From assembly GCA_022648685.1 (NCBI GenBank), contig JALCMW010000008.1, positions 1-64,000 of the forward strand: 64,000 nucleotides of DNA, read 5' to 3'. Below are positions 7,977 to 17,129 of this stretch, piece after piece (position 1 is the first letter of the stretch; every line of letters starts with the position of its first letter). The translations under genes were made by a program, and so were the position numbers. Below the pieces are notes generated by a model that worked only from the letters and a program-made list of their open reading frames with translations, ran no database searches and was not told the origin of the DNA. This stretch comes from Bacteroidales bacterium. Its GTDB lineage: Bacteria; Bacteroidota; Bacteroidia; Bacteroidales; UBA932.

Positions 7977-9713
7977 TTAATCAGTATTGTCTTTTACTAT
8001 AGCCTGGGAAATGTTGATAATGAAATCGCCCATGGCTTCAAGTTCCGCTATCAGGTCAAGGAAGTAATTATTGGACTGATAATTCTCGGATTGTTTCTCG
8101 ATTTGTTGTATTCCCTGGTCTCTAAGTGTATTTCTGGTTGAATTTATATTCTTTTCGCAAGCGTATGCAGCTTCAATGTTTACAGGCTTATCATTTCCGG
8201 CAGCGTTGAGATTGCTTAGCATTACCGCAAAAGCCTCATTCACTTTGAATACCATCAGATTGATATTGCTTATGGCATTTTCGTCAAAACTCTGTTTGTG
8301 CACCCTTAACCTGTTCAGAATCCTGCTTATGTTTTCACAACTGTCCCCGATACTTTCCAGTTCCCCGATGATTCTGTACATCACCTTTACCTCTTCAGCT
8401 TCCTCTCCGCTTATTTCATTAGTGGTGATACCGTTGAGAAAAGAAGCTATTTCGTATTCGAATTTATCGGTAACCTCCTCACATTCAACAAGTTTCATTC
8501 TGTACTCCTCGAATTTGTCAGCATCGTTTTCATTAACGGCTTTATTTACATACGCAAATCCTTCCTGGGCAGTATGGGCGAAGTTGATTATTTCATTGAA
8601 AGCCTGTTCGAGCGATAGGGAAGGGGTCGAAAGCAAGCCGCCCCTTATATACTTCAACGAAAGTCCGTTTTTGTCTTTTTCCGGTTGCGGGTCTTTGATC
8701 GCCCATGTGACTATCCTGACGATTATTCCGGACAATCCGATCAGTATCATCGTATTGATGACATTGAACATCGTATGTACGATTGCTATTCCGTAAATTG
8801 AAGAAAATGCTGCGGATCCCGTAAGAGCATCGGTTGTATACAATAGGGTATTGGGATCCGGACATCCTGTCAGAGTCGTAATTTTTCCCGTGAGCCTCAG
8901 GAATGGATAGAAAAATATCAGGCCCCATGTGAATACGCCGAAAATGTTGAACAAGGAATGTATCAGCGCGGCTCTTTTTGCCTGGACATTCGCAATAGTA
9001 GCCGCTATATTCGCCGTAATTGTCGTTCCGATATTAGCGCCGAGAACCATTGCTGCAGACATATCGAACGGAAGCCAGCCCATGCTTATGAGAATCAAGG
9101 TCAAAGAAACACTGGCACTGGATGATTGCAGTATGAAAGTGATTAATATCCCGATAATTACGAATATGATTACAGACCAGAAACCTTTGTCGGAAAGTGA
9201 ATTTATCAATGCGATTGCCTGGGGATGACCGGAAAGCGGGGGGATAGCCGATTTCATATACATGAGTCCCAGGAACATCAGAGCGAAACCTATTATCAAC
9301 TCGCCGATTTCTTTCGCCTTGGACTTTTTCGACATTGAGGCGATAAAACCTATACCGACAAGTGGAAAAACCAGATATGAAAGATTGAATCCGAAACCAA
9401 GTAAAGAAATCAGCCAAGGAGTGACCGTGGTTCCTATATTCGCACCCATGATGACGCTTACGGCCTGTGCCAGTGTGAGAAGTCCTGCATTTACATAACT
9501 TACCACCATTACCGTAGTAGCGCTAGACGATTGTATAGTAGCCGTGATACCGAGGCCGCTGATTACCCGCTTGAGAGGATTGGATGTCATCCATGGCAGG
9601 AATATCGTTCTCAATTTATCGCCGACGGCTTTCTGGAGTCCGGAACTCATCATTCCCATTCCATAAAGGAAAATTCCCAGGGATCCGAGAAGGGTAAATA
9701 ATTGCAATATCAT
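7977..9713 (-). CDS. Na+/phosphate cotransporter with C-terminal PhoU-like domain
   Basis: Protein of 578 residues. The first about 330 residues hold two Na_Pi_cotrans repeats, with QSSSATTVMVVSYVNAGL near the start and QSSSASVSLTLILISMG in the second half, plus GANIGTTVTPWL and GANIGTTITANI. These QSSSA and GANIGTT signatures define the NptA/PhoU-domain family, which imports phosphate with sodium. The last about 200 residues are helical and PhoU-like, with no membrane spans, and are likely regulatory. The conserved opening LGSLGIFLYGMGMMSSGLQ supports the start. It precedes rlmD by 3 bases. Confidence 0.94.
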   Translation of the reverse strand: MILQLFTLLGSLGIFLYGMGMMSSGLQKAVGDKLRTIFLPWMTSNPLKRVISGLGITATIQSSSATTVMVVSYVNAGLLTLAQAVSVIMGANIGTTVTPWLISLLGFGFNLSYLVFPLVGIGFIASMSKKSKAKEIGELIIGFALMFLGLMYMKSAIPPLSGHPQAIALINSLSDKGFWSVIIFVIIGILITFILQSSSASVSLTLILISMGWLPFDMSAAMVLGANIGTTITANIAATIANVQAKRAALIHSLFNIFGVFTWGLIFFYPFLRLTGKITTLTGCPDPNTLLYTTDALTGSAAFSSIYGIAIVHTMFNVINTMILIGLSGIIVRIVTWAIKDPQPEKDKNGLSLKYIRGGLLSTPSLSLEQAFNEIINFAHTAQEGFAYVNKAVNENDADKFEEYRMKLVECEEVTDKFEYEIASFLNGITTNEISGEEAEEVKVMYRIIGELESIGDSCENISRILNRLRVHKQSFDENAISNINLMVFKVNEAFAVMLSNLNAAGNDKPVNIEAAYACEKNINSTRNTLRDQGIQQIEKQSENYQSNNYFLDLIAELEAMGDFIINISQAIVKDNTD

Positions 9714-9759
9714 CTACTTAACATAATATAAATTGTGTAACAAAGCGGACAAACCTTTT

Positions 9760-10929
9760 TCAGCAGTTTGCTATCAGTCCGGCGAGCGCTTTCATATCGC
9801 ATTTTTCTTTTGAATAAGCCTGACTGAATTGAATTCCGTCGGAGATCAATTCCATTCCATGAGCCGCCGCCATTTCATTCATCAGTCTTACGCTTCCGCC
9901 GCCCCATGAATAAGAACCGAAGGAAACGAATTTGTGATTCTTTACAAGCCTTGAACATACCGAGTAAATGAAATTACGTACGGGCGGGAAAATATCGTTA
10001 TTATAAGTCGGGCCTCCGGCAGCCAGTATATCGTATTTGAATACGTCACGCAATGCGAATGACGGATTTTCGGTACATAAATCATGTACTGCGCACGGAA
10101 TATCAAGTTTCTCAAGTTCCCCGGCAAGAGCCATCGCCGCTTTTTCCGTATTGCCATACATTGAGCCGTATACCAGGCAGACTCCCCGGTCCGTTTCATA
10201 TTTGCTCATTTTCTGATATAATGAAACTATTTCGGGAATGTTTTTCTCCCATACCGGTCCGTGGGTCGGGCAGATTCGTTTGATATCAAGGCAAGACAGC
10301 TTTTCCAACGCTGAATTCACCGGCTTTCCGTATTTTCCCACGATATTCGAATAGTATCTGATCAGATCGTCCCTGAACAGGCGGAAAGTTTCGGAATCAT
10401 CTGTAATTTTGTCGTTTACGGCCCCGTATGATCCGAAAGCATCCCCTGAAAACACGGTTTTTTCTTCAATACAATAGGTAGCCATTGTTTCCGGCCAGTG
10501 TACCATCGGTATCATATGGAATTCCAAAGTCAGGCCTCCGAGAGACAACCTGTCGTTTTCCTTTATTACCTGTATATTGTCGCACACGTTATTAAAACCT
10601 TTTAACATAGGCACGGCGCGTGCATTGGTAACTATAGTTATGTCCGGATATAGCTTCCTTACGGATGAAATCAAAGCCGAATGATCCGGTTCCATATGGT
10701 TGATGACAAGGTAATCTACCCGCCTGTCCCCTATTTCCCTTTTTATATTGCTGATGAATTGCTCATTGAAATCGGCTGCTGCTGTATCTGTAAGTGCTAT
10801 TTTGTCTCCTGTTACAAGGTAGGAATTGTAAGAAATTCCGGTAGGTATGTACCACTGATTTTCGAATAATTGATCAGCGAGGTCGTTGACACCGACATAT
10901 CTGATTTTTTCACTGATTTTTCCGTTCAT
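9760..10929 (-). CDS. FprA-family A-type flavodiiron protein
   Basis: Protein of 389 residues from the ATG at 10929. The beta-lactamase-like domain carries the full diiron ligand set: H78, E80, D82 (NHMEPDHSAL), H144 (MVHWPETM), D163 (FSGDAFGSYG) and H223 (PTHGPVW). A C-terminal flavodoxin domain begins at VYGSMYGNTEKAA. Such cytoplasmic enzymes reduce O2 to water or NO to N2O, protecting anaerobes. The frame runs further upstream to a TTG at 10983, but that codon lies inside the -33 box of a good promoter, and family proteins normally begin just before a motif like KIRYVGVND, so 10929 is preferred. No rubredoxin domain is fused. Confidence 0.94.
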   Translation of the reverse strand: MNGKISEKIRYVGVNDLADQLFENQWYIPTGISYNSYLVTGDKIALTDTAAADFNEQFISNIKREIGDRRVDYLVINHMEPDHSALISSVRKLYPDITIVTNARAVPMLKGFNNVCDNIQVIKENDRLSLGGLTLEFHMIPMVHWPETMATYCIEEKTVFSGDAFGSYGAVNDKITDDSETFRLFRDDLIRYYSNIVGKYGKPVNSALEKLSCLDIKRICPTHGPVWEKNIPEIVSLYQKMSKYETDRGVCLVYGSMYGNTEKAAMALAGELEKLDIPCAVHDLCTENPSFALRDVFKYDILAAGGPTYNNDIFPPVRNFIYSVCSRLVKNHKFVSFGSYSWGGGSVRLMNEMAAAHGMELISDGIQFSQAYSKEKCDMKALAGLIANC

Positions 10930-10952
10930 ATAATATATTGAGTTTCCGGTTA

Positions 10953-10984
10953 CAAAGTTATAAAAAATAGAGAGCCGGTTCAAA
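10953..10984 (-). promoter_or_regulatory. Promoter of the flavodiiron gene: TTTG-N20-TAACTTTG
   Basis: On the minus strand TTTG (10984-10981) is followed after exactly 20 bases by TAACTTTG (10960-10953), 23 bases before the ATG at 10929. Both elements and the spacing fit the Bacteroidota consensus. This site decides the start codon of the downstream gene. Confidence 0.6.
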
Positions 10985-10989
10985 GTTTT

Positions 10990-11610
10990 CTAAAAATTAA
11001 TGGCTATTCCCACAGACGCCGAAACGAACCATGCGTCGCTGCTTCCTATTTTATCCTGATTTACCGGTTCCAAAGTGTCCGGATCGGTAAGTTCGGGATG
11101 TGAATACCCTGCCTGCAAAGCGAAGATAATATCCATATCCGTTTTGCAATCAAGAGGAAGACGCAATCCCCATCCGCATTTGTATATGTCATTGTGGCTG
11201 TCGGCAAGTTTGTTGTCCAGACCTATTCCGGCCTCCGCAAAAGTGAAATACCTGTTTTTGCCCTTTTTTCCCGTGAGATATGTACCCCGGATGCTTAACG
11301 GATAAAATCTGTTGTTTTTGTACAAGCCTTCGTATCCTGCCTGGGCAGATAAATTGAAATGTTCCGTCAGATCATATCCGGCCTTCAGGAAAAATTGTCC
11401 GTTGGAATGGAATACCGTTCCTTTTCCCGTATCATGCAATCTGTCTCCTTCATGGGTTATGAAATTGTAATCGTAGTATCGGAATATGGTTTCGGAGTAT
11501 CCCCATTCGAAGCCGTATGTGAAATTGCTTGTTTTAAAGTGTATTTTGCAAAACAATTGCGGCAAGGGCAACAATAGAGCGGCGGTCAAAGTGATAATTG
11601 TTTTTTTCAT
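10990..11610 (-). CDS. Putative outer-membrane beta-barrel protein, unknown function
   Basis: Protein of 206 residues from the ATG at 11610. I do not recognise the family. The N-terminus (MKKTIITLTAALLLPLPQ) is a clear signal peptide; an ATG at 11667 would put 19 non-signal residues before it and overlap the previous gene. The rest alternates polar and aromatic/hydrophobic residues in short strands (for example YGFEWGYSETIFRYY, FFLKAGYDLTEHFNLSAQAGYEG, WFVSASVGIAINF) and ends in phenylalanine, as outer-membrane barrels do. The stop of the preceding gene is 4 bases upstream, so the two are probably translated from one message and may work together. Confidence 0.7.
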   Translation of the reverse strand: MKKTIITLTAALLLPLPQLFCKIHFKTSNFTYGFEWGYSETIFRYYDYNFITHEGDRLHDTGKGTVFHSNGQFFLKAGYDLTEHFNLSAQAGYEGLYKNNRFYPLSIRGTYLTGKKGKNRYFTFAEAGIGLDNKLADSHNDIYKCGWGLRLPLDCKTDMDIIFALQAGYSHPELTDPDTLEPVNQDKIGSSDAWFVSASVGIAINF

Positions 11611-11614
11611 CCCT

Positions 11615-12157
11615 TCAAAATTCATATAGGATCTTAAGTTCCGGATAGTACCAACGGTAGACGCCATTTTTATATAATGTCATTACATTGTAATCGGGAT
11701 TGTCGCTTTTTTTGAGATGGAAAGCGAATTCGCTGCTCCATCCGAAAGAAATCACGAAAGACTTTGAAAATATCATATTGATTCCTGCATCTGCTGCAAG
11801 TCCGCCCATGGCACCGAAATCCTTTCCTTTATCCTTCAGGTAACCGGCTACGGTACCCGGACCTGCATAGAATGATATATATGATTCCGTATTAAGTTTC
11901 CTTCGAACGGATTCGAAATTGTAAAAATAAGAAAACATAATTCCCGGCATCTTTGTCTTTCCGTTTATTATTCCATGGAAATCGGCATTCACGATGAAGC
12001 TGAAGTATGTATTGTCTTTTCCCGTATTCAAATCCAGTGCTATTCCGGCTCCTTTGGGTGAATGGAATGTTCCGGCATTGATTGTCTGTGCCGTGGATTT
12101 TTGAACACTTAAAAGGAAAATGGCAATTAGAATGCAAGCTATCGGGGCTTTGTACAT
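11615..12157 (-). CDS. Putative exported outer-membrane beta-barrel protein, unknown function
   Basis: Protein of 180 residues, family not recognised. It opens with a signal peptide (ACILIAIFLLSVQKSTAQ, cleavage likely after TAQ) and continues with amphipathic strands (YFSFIVNADFHGII, YISFYAGPGTVAGY, KSFVISFGWSSEFAFHL) and an aromatic C-terminus (LKILYEF). GAMGGLAADAGINMIF resembles the strands of small OmpW/OmpA-like barrels. It is the first gene of a pair with the putative barrel protein at 10990..11610, 4 bases apart. No promoter with both elements was found upstream. Function is unknown. Confidence 0.68.
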   Translation of the reverse strand: MYKAPIACILIAIFLLSVQKSTAQTINAGTFHSPKGAGIALDLNTGKDNTYFSFIVNADFHGIINGKTKMPGIMFSYFYNFESVRRKLNTESYISFYAGPGTVAGYLKDKGKDFGAMGGLAADAGINMIFSKSFVISFGWSSEFAFHLKKSDNPDYNVMTLYKNGVYRWYYPELKILYEF

Positions 12158-12270
12158 TTTTAGTACTGATTGTATATTCCAACGCTAATTTAGCAAAAGG
12201 TTACAAAATATGCACAATTAAATCTAAAAGAATTATCTTTACAAAGACAAACCGATAAAACCAAACCGTT

Positions 12271-13398
12271 ATGCATGTAATAATAAAGCCGGTACGCGAT
12301 AATAGGGCACTCCGCTCTTTCGTTAAGTTTCCCAACGCTTTGTACAAAGGGAACAAGTATTATGTTCCCAGTATCTTTTTCGATGAAATGGATACTCTCA
12401 GATCCAAGAATCCTGCATTTGAATTCAGCGACGTGGCTTTGTTCCTGGCTTACAGCGGCGGCAAGGTCGTAGGCAGGGTGGCTGCTATTATTAATCACAG
12501 AGCCAATTCCCAGTGGAAGCATCTCGAAGTAAGATACGGTTGGTTTGATTTTGTCGATGACATGGATGTGTCAAAGGCTCTTCTGGATGCCGTTATCGAT
12601 TTCGGCAAGCAGCATGGGATGACTTCCGTTTCCGGTCCTTTGGGCTTCACGGATTTCGATCCGGAAGGAATGCTTGTTGACGGTTATGACCAGCTTTGCA
12701 CTTTTCCCCTTATATACAATTATCCTTATTACAAAAAACATATGGAAGCCTTAGGCTTCGAGAAAGTGGTTGACTGGTTGGAGTACAAGCTTTTCATTCC
12801 GCAGACTGTCCCGGAGAAAATAGGCAGGATAGCAGACATTACCGAAAAGAAATACGGATTGAAAATAAGGAAGGTACGTAGACGGGAAGTCCTTTTCGGC
12901 GATGTCGGAGAAAAAATCTTTTCACTTATCAACCAGACTTATTGTTATTTGTATGATTTTACCATTCTTCCTGAAAAAATGGTAAAAAAATATATAAATA
13001 CATATATTCTGTTGCTGGACCTGAAGATGGTGACGCTTGTCGAAGACCGGGACGGCAATCTTATTGCGTTCGGAGTCAGTATGCCTTCGATAGTCCGCGC
13101 CGTACAGAAATGCGGAGGCAGGATGTTTCCTTTAGGCTGGTATTATATCCTGAGATCTATGTTTTTCAAAAAGGAAGAAAATCTTGAACTCCTCCTTGTG
13201 TCTGTAAGGCCTGATTATCAGAATACCGGAGTCCTTGCCATGTTGTTCAATGATTTGATACCTGTATACAATAGATACGGATTCAAATATGCGGAAACCA
13301 ATGCTGAATTGGAATCCAATATCAAGATACGCGCTGCCTGGGATTGCTTTGATAAAGTCTGCCACAAACGCCGGAGATTATACGGAAAGTCCATATGA
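12271..13398 (+). CDS. GNAT-superfamily N-acyltransferase-like protein
   Basis: Protein of 375 residues. It begins IIKPVRDNRALRSFVKFPNALYKGNKYYVP, and has GRVAAIINHRAN (about 68-79), SGPLGFTDFDPEGMLVDGYD (about 117-136) and near the C-terminus LLLVSVRPDYQNTGVLAMLFND, a GNAT-type cofactor-binding segment. This double-GNAT-like layout is a common Bacteroidota family whose substrate I cannot name with certainty. Related bacterial ceramide synthases of Caulobacter are also GNAT-like proteins of similar size, so a role in N-acylating a sphingoid or sulfonolipid base is possible but speculative. It stands alone on the plus strand, followed by a possible terminator at 13434-13456. Confidence 0.8.
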   Translation: MHVIIKPVRDNRALRSFVKFPNALYKGNKYYVPSIFFDEMDTLRSKNPAFEFSDVALFLAYSGGKVVGRVAAIINHRANSQWKHLEVRYGWFDFVDDMDVSKALLDAVIDFGKQHGMTSVSGPLGFTDFDPEGMLVDGYDQLCTFPLIYNYPYYKKHMEALGFEKVVDWLEYKLFIPQTVPEKIGRIADITEKKYGLKIRKVRRREVLFGDVGEKIFSLINQTYCYLYDFTILPEKMVKKYINTYILLLDLKMVTLVEDRDGNLIAFGVSMPSIVRAVQKCGGRMFPLGWYYILRSMFFKKEENLELLLVSVRPDYQNTGVLAMLFNDLIPVYNRYGFKYAETNAELESNIKIRAAWDCFDKVCHKRRRLYGKSI

Positions 13399-13433
13399 TT
13401 CTTTTCTTTTTTGCGGGAAAAGCCAGTTAACAT

Positions 13434-13456
13434 ATTTGTTATCATGAATAACAAAT
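13434..13456 (+). terminator. Possible terminator hairpin after the GNAT gene
   Basis: ATTTGTTAT (13434-13442) and ATAACAAAT (13448-13456) form a 9-bp stem with a 5-base loop, followed by a T-rich stretch. The stem is A/T-rich, so strength is uncertain; it could instead be an operator for rarA, whose start is 39 bases on. Confidence 0.4.
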
Positions 13457-13494
13457 TAGTTTTATTGTTTTATTGATAGAATATTGTGTGATAA

Positions 13495-14829
13495 ATGAGT
13501 GTGAATAATGATAATATCGGCAAAAGTCGAATGTTGCCTCCCCTTCCTGAAAGAATGCGTCCTGATACGTTATCCGATTATGTCGGACAACGTCATCTAG
13601 TAGGAAAAGGATGCGTTTTGCGGAATATGATCGAGAGCGGCAACCTGTCTTCTTTTATATTATGGGGTCCCCCCGGTGTCGGGAAAACGACTCTTGCCCA
13701 TATAATTTCAACTACTCTAAAACGTGAGTTCTATTCTTTGTCCGCGATAAATTCCGGTGTAAAGGATGTCAGGGATGTAATTGACAAAGCAAAATCCCTT
13801 TCCTTGTTTTCAGGGGGACTCTCCCCTATTCTTTTCATAGATGAAATCCACCGTTTCAATAAAGGACAGCAAGATGCATTGCTCGGAGCTGTGGAAAACG
13901 GTACCGTGACACTTATAGGTGCGACTACTGAAAATCCTTCTTTCGAAGTTATTACCCCACTGTTGTCAAGATGTCAGGTCTTTGTGCTTAAATCGTTGGA
14001 TACAAGTGATTTGGAAATATTACTTGAACGGGCGCTCAAGGATGATGTCATTCTGAAGACAAAAAAAATCGAGTTGAAAGAGACTGACGCCATGTTCCGT
14101 TACAGCGGGGGCGATGCCAGGAAGTTGTTGAACATCCTCCAGATAGTTATTGACTCTTTTGATAACGGGGGTACAATTGTAGTTGACAATAAGATCGTTA
14201 CATCTTGCCTGCAGAATAATATAGCCGTATATGACAAAGATGGCGATATGCATTATGATCTGATTTCCGCTTTTATAAAAAGTATCAGGGGCTCGGATCC
14301 GAATGCCGCCGTATACTACCTTGCACGAATGCTTCAGGGAGGAGAAGATCCGTTGTTCATAGCCAGGAGATTGTGTATACTTTCCGCCGAAGATATCGGG
14401 CTTGCAAATCCCAACGCCATGCTGCTTGCCGATTCCTGCTTCAGGATAGTCAGCTCCATAGGTATGCCTGAGGCCCGGATTCCATTGTCCGAGACCGCGA
14501 TTTATCTGGCATCTTCACCAAAGAGCAATGCTGCTTACAAAGCTATTGACAGTGCCATGGATTCTGTATCAAAAACAGGAAACTTGTCAGTCCCTTTGTA
14601 TCTGAGGAACGCTCCTACACAATTGATGAAAGAGTTAGGGTATTCGGATGGATACAAGTACGCACATGATTATCCCGGTAACTTTGCCGATCTGGAATTT
14701 CTTCCCGAAAGTATGGAGTCGACCGTGTTTTATGAACCCCAGCACAACAGGCATGAAGAAACCTTGAAATCTTATTTGGAAAAGTGCTGGCCGAAATATT
14801 ATGGAAAGGACGAAAATCAGAAAGGATAG
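13495..14829 (+). CDS. rarA: Replication-associated recombination protein A (MgsA/WHIP family AAA ATPase)
   Basis: Protein of 444 residues. Conserved opening RMRPDTLSDYVGQRHLVGKG, Walker A GPPGVGKTT, Walker B FIDEIHRFNKGQQD, sensor 1 GATTENPSFEV, the arginine finger region PLLSRCQVF, and the C-terminal tetramerisation and MgsA domains (SAFIKSIRGSDPNAAVYYLARML, RRLCILSAEDIGLANP). RarA acts at stalled replication forks together with SSB and RecQ-type factors. Length is typical. Its final 13 bases overlap the convergent tamL gene. Confidence 0.96.
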   Translation: MSVNNDNIGKSRMLPPLPERMRPDTLSDYVGQRHLVGKGCVLRNMIESGNLSSFILWGPPGVGKTTLAHIISTTLKREFYSLSAINSGVKDVRDVIDKAKSLSLFSGGLSPILFIDEIHRFNKGQQDALLGAVENGTVTLIGATTENPSFEVITPLLSRCQVFVLKSLDTSDLEILLERALKDDVILKTKKIELKETDAMFRYSGGDARKLLNILQIVIDSFDNGGTIVVDNKIVTSCLQNNIAVYDKDGDMHYDLISAFIKSIRGSDPNAAVYYLARMLQGGEDPLFIARRLCILSAEDIGLANPNAMLLADSCFRIVSSIGMPEARIPLSETAIYLASSPKSNAAYKAIDSAMDSVSKTGNLSVPLYLRNAPTQLMKELGYSDGYKYAHDYPGNFADLEFLPESMESTVFYEPQHNRHEETLKSYLEKCWPKYYGKDENQKG

Positions 14830-17003
14830 CCGACTCCGAAATGTACAGCATATTCATCATTATGCATCCATCTTGCAGGGCTTACCCATTTGTTCCCTTC
14901 TGCTGAAGGATCATGTACCTTCATCCCGATGTCCAAGCGTAACAATATGAAATTCATATCCATACGTATGCCGAGTCCCCAGTCCGCCGCTATGCTTCTA
15001 GTGAAGGTGCCGAATTTGAAGCGCGAACTTTCTTCATCCCCGGTAAGAGTCCAAACGTTGCCTGCATCGGTGAAGACAGCTCCGGATAGTTTCCAGAACA
15101 GGGGAAAACGGTATTCGATATTGGCTTCCAGTTTCATATCCCCCGTTTGGCTCGGTATCGAGAATGCAGTGTCCCGAACTGTCGTCCCAGGTCCCACGGC
15201 TCTTGCCTGCCAGCCTCTGAGGCTGTTTGCTCCGCCGCTGTAAAATTGCTTTTCGAAAGGCAGGGCCTTCGAATTTCCATAGGCGTATCCGGCTCCTCCA
15301 AGCAATCTTATCGCAAATGCCTGTTTATTGTCTTTGCCGAATCTGATAGTTCTTCCTGAAGAAAATTCCGCTCTTACGTATTGGGAATACGGTGTATTCC
15401 ATATCATTTCGTTTCCGGAGGAATTCTTCCGCATGAATTTGTCGAACAGGCTGAGGACATTCCCTGACAAATCTGTCTGCAGCCGCCAGTAATAATAAGA
15501 TGTCATCGGATTGACATCGGAATTGGTTGTATAGTATAGTATTGTCCTTGAACCGGCATCGAAGTGATTTTGGTAGGCATTTTTCATGAAAGGATTCTTT
15601 GCCAATGTGTTGTAGAAAGTTTCATCGAGATTGAACAGGCGCACTATGTTTATCTGTATCGGATAGGCCTGGTAGAACAATCTGTTACCTATATTGCCGT
15701 TGTAGCCGAATGAAGATGAAATTATGTTGCGCGTATATTCCGGTCTGTCCTGGAAATTGTAGGAAGCCGTCACTTCGGTCCTGGGCACGGAAGGTCCTCT
15801 GAATCTGCTGTCCGGAAGTCCCAGGAATTTTGGAAAACTGAGGCTCAGTGATGTTCCCGATTCTTCGGAATGGGATTCCGAATTCGGCTTGAACTGGAAG
15901 TTTCCCAGAAAACCGATGGTCAGCCATTCCCCTCCGTGGAAAATATTTTTGTTGAATAATGTCACCTGGGGTGAAATACCTATCAGTCCTGTAGAGTTTG
16001 AAGATCCTTCTATGTTTGCCTTGAATCCTTTTATCGGTGATTGTGAAAGGGATATTGCGCAATCTACATGATTTGTGTCGGTAGGAGTCATCGCGATATT
16101 GACGCTGCTGAAAGTTTTTACCGAAGAAAATCTTGAATAAGTGGTGTTCACGTCTTTTTCTCTGTATTGTTTTCCCGGCGTAAGCGTATTCAGATTCTTC
16201 AATATTTTATCTTTGAATTTTAGATTTGCAGGATGTCCTATCGTCACATTTCCCAGATAATACTTTCTGAGCCTGTGTGCATTCGATTTGGCTTCATTTC
16301 TGGTATATCCGTTTATTCTGATTTCAAGAATCGCACTGTCAGGATGAGAAAGCGTATCGGCTTCGAAAAAATAATAATTCTTCGTAAAGCCGAAATATCC
16401 TTTGTTTCTCATTCTGGCCGATGACAGAACGCTTTCCTTTTCCAAAGCCGATTCGGAAAGGAATGATCCCGGTTTTATTGAATTCTTGGCCGTATCCGCG
16501 AAAAAATCCGAGGAAAATTCCCCTTTTTGCGGGACCGCATATCTGATTTCGCTGATCGGATACCGTTTGCCTAAAGTAATTATATAGCTGACTGCGACTT
16601 TCTTTTTGTTGACGGAGACTTTGCCTGAAACCTGGGAATTGTAATATCCAAGATATTCCAGATGCCCGGAAATGTTTTTTACAGACTCGTCAACTTCTTC
16701 GGGATCATATACGACGGGGGCAACACCTATTTTGCGTATAATCTTTCTTATTCCCTTGTTTTCACCTTTTCCCGACCAGTTGTACAGATCAAGGAAAGGA
16801 TTCACCCCGAAAAACATATATGAATTCGGCTGTTGCTTTATATAAGGCAGGATTTCGCTTTCGCTGAAATTTTTGTCGTTTGTAACGATGGTTTCGTTCT
16901 TCTCCAGACGGTACTCCCCTTCCTGCAATGTTCTCGTCGTGCTGCAGGAATACAATAATGCCGAGACTATTATAGCCAGGGTTATACCGTATAATCGTTT
17001 CAT
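14817..17003 (-). CDS. tamL: TamL: lipoprotein Omp85/TamA-family outer-membrane assembly protein
   Basis: Protein of 728 residues from the ATG at 17003. The signal peptide ends in a lipobox, ALLYSC, so the N-terminus is lipidated, which is how the Bacteroidota TamL differs from classical TamA. POTRA-like domains (about 30-330) precede a 16-strand barrel with the Omp85 signature GGANSLRGWQARAVGPG and the end FGVGYPF. It should insert barrel proteins in the outer membrane with an inner-membrane TamB; no tamB is in the window. The frame extends to a TTG at 17012, but that lies inside a -7 element, so 17003 is used. A SpoU methyltransferase two genes away is a usual neighbour. Confidence 0.9.
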   Translation of the reverse strand: MKRLYGITLAIIVSALLYSCSTTRTLQEGEYRLEKNETIVTNDKNFSESEILPYIKQQPNSYMFFGVNPFLDLYNWSGKGENKGIRKIIRKIGVAPVVYDPEEVDESVKNISGHLEYLGYYNSQVSGKVSVNKKKVAVSYIITLGKRYPISEIRYAVPQKGEFSSDFFADTAKNSIKPGSFLSESALEKESVLSSARMRNKGYFGFTKNYYFFEADTLSHPDSAILEIRINGYTRNEAKSNAHRLRKYYLGNVTIGHPANLKFKDKILKNLNTLTPGKQYREKDVNTTYSRFSSVKTFSSVNIAMTPTDTNHVDCAISLSQSPIKGFKANIEGSSNSTGLIGISPQVTLFNKNIFHGGEWLTIGFLGNFQFKPNSESHSEESGTSLSLSFPKFLGLPDSRFRGPSVPRTEVTASYNFQDRPEYTRNIISSSFGYNGNIGNRLFYQAYPIQINIVRLFNLDETFYNTLAKNPFMKNAYQNHFDAGSRTILYYTTNSDVNPMTSYYYWRLQTDLSGNVLSLFDKFMRKNSSGNEMIWNTPYSQYVRAEFSSGRTIRFGKDNKQAFAIRLLGGAGYAYGNSKALPFEKQFYSGGANSLRGWQARAVGPGTTVRDTAFSIPSQTGDMKLEANIEYRFPLFWKLSGAVFTDAGNVWTLTGDEESSRFKFGTFTRSIAADWGLGIRMDMNFILLRLDIGMKVHDPSAEGNKWVSPARWMHNDEYAVHFGVGYPF

Positions 17004-17009
17004 CGATTG

Positions 17010-17017
17010 CAAATTTA
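17010..17017 (-). promoter_or_regulatory. -7 element TAAATTTG directly before tamL
   Basis: On the minus strand TAAATTTG ends 6 bases before the tamL ATG at 17003, so a transcript from it would begin at or very near the start codon (leaderless or nearly so). No clear -33 box. Confidence 0.4.
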
Positions 17018-17044
17018 TCCTATTTAACCAATATTCTCAAACTA

Positions 17045-17079
17045 TTTGAAGAAATTAATTTAAGATTCTAGTATATTTG
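17045..17079 (+). promoter_or_regulatory. Promoter of the arginine decarboxylase gene: TTTG-N23-TATATTTG
   Basis: TTTG at 17045-17048 and TATATTTG at 17072-17079, about 50 bases before the ATG at 17130. Spacing is slightly longer than the usual 19-21. Confidence 0.5.
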
Positions 17080-17129
17080 CAAACAAAAAAATCAATTAAA
17101 GGCAAATAAAAACAAAAAGCTAAACCAGG

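Noticed and set aside
10930..10983. Upstream TTG start of the flavodiiron gene
   Set aside because: The TTG is within a TTTG-N20-TAACTTTG promoter, so it would not be in the transcript.
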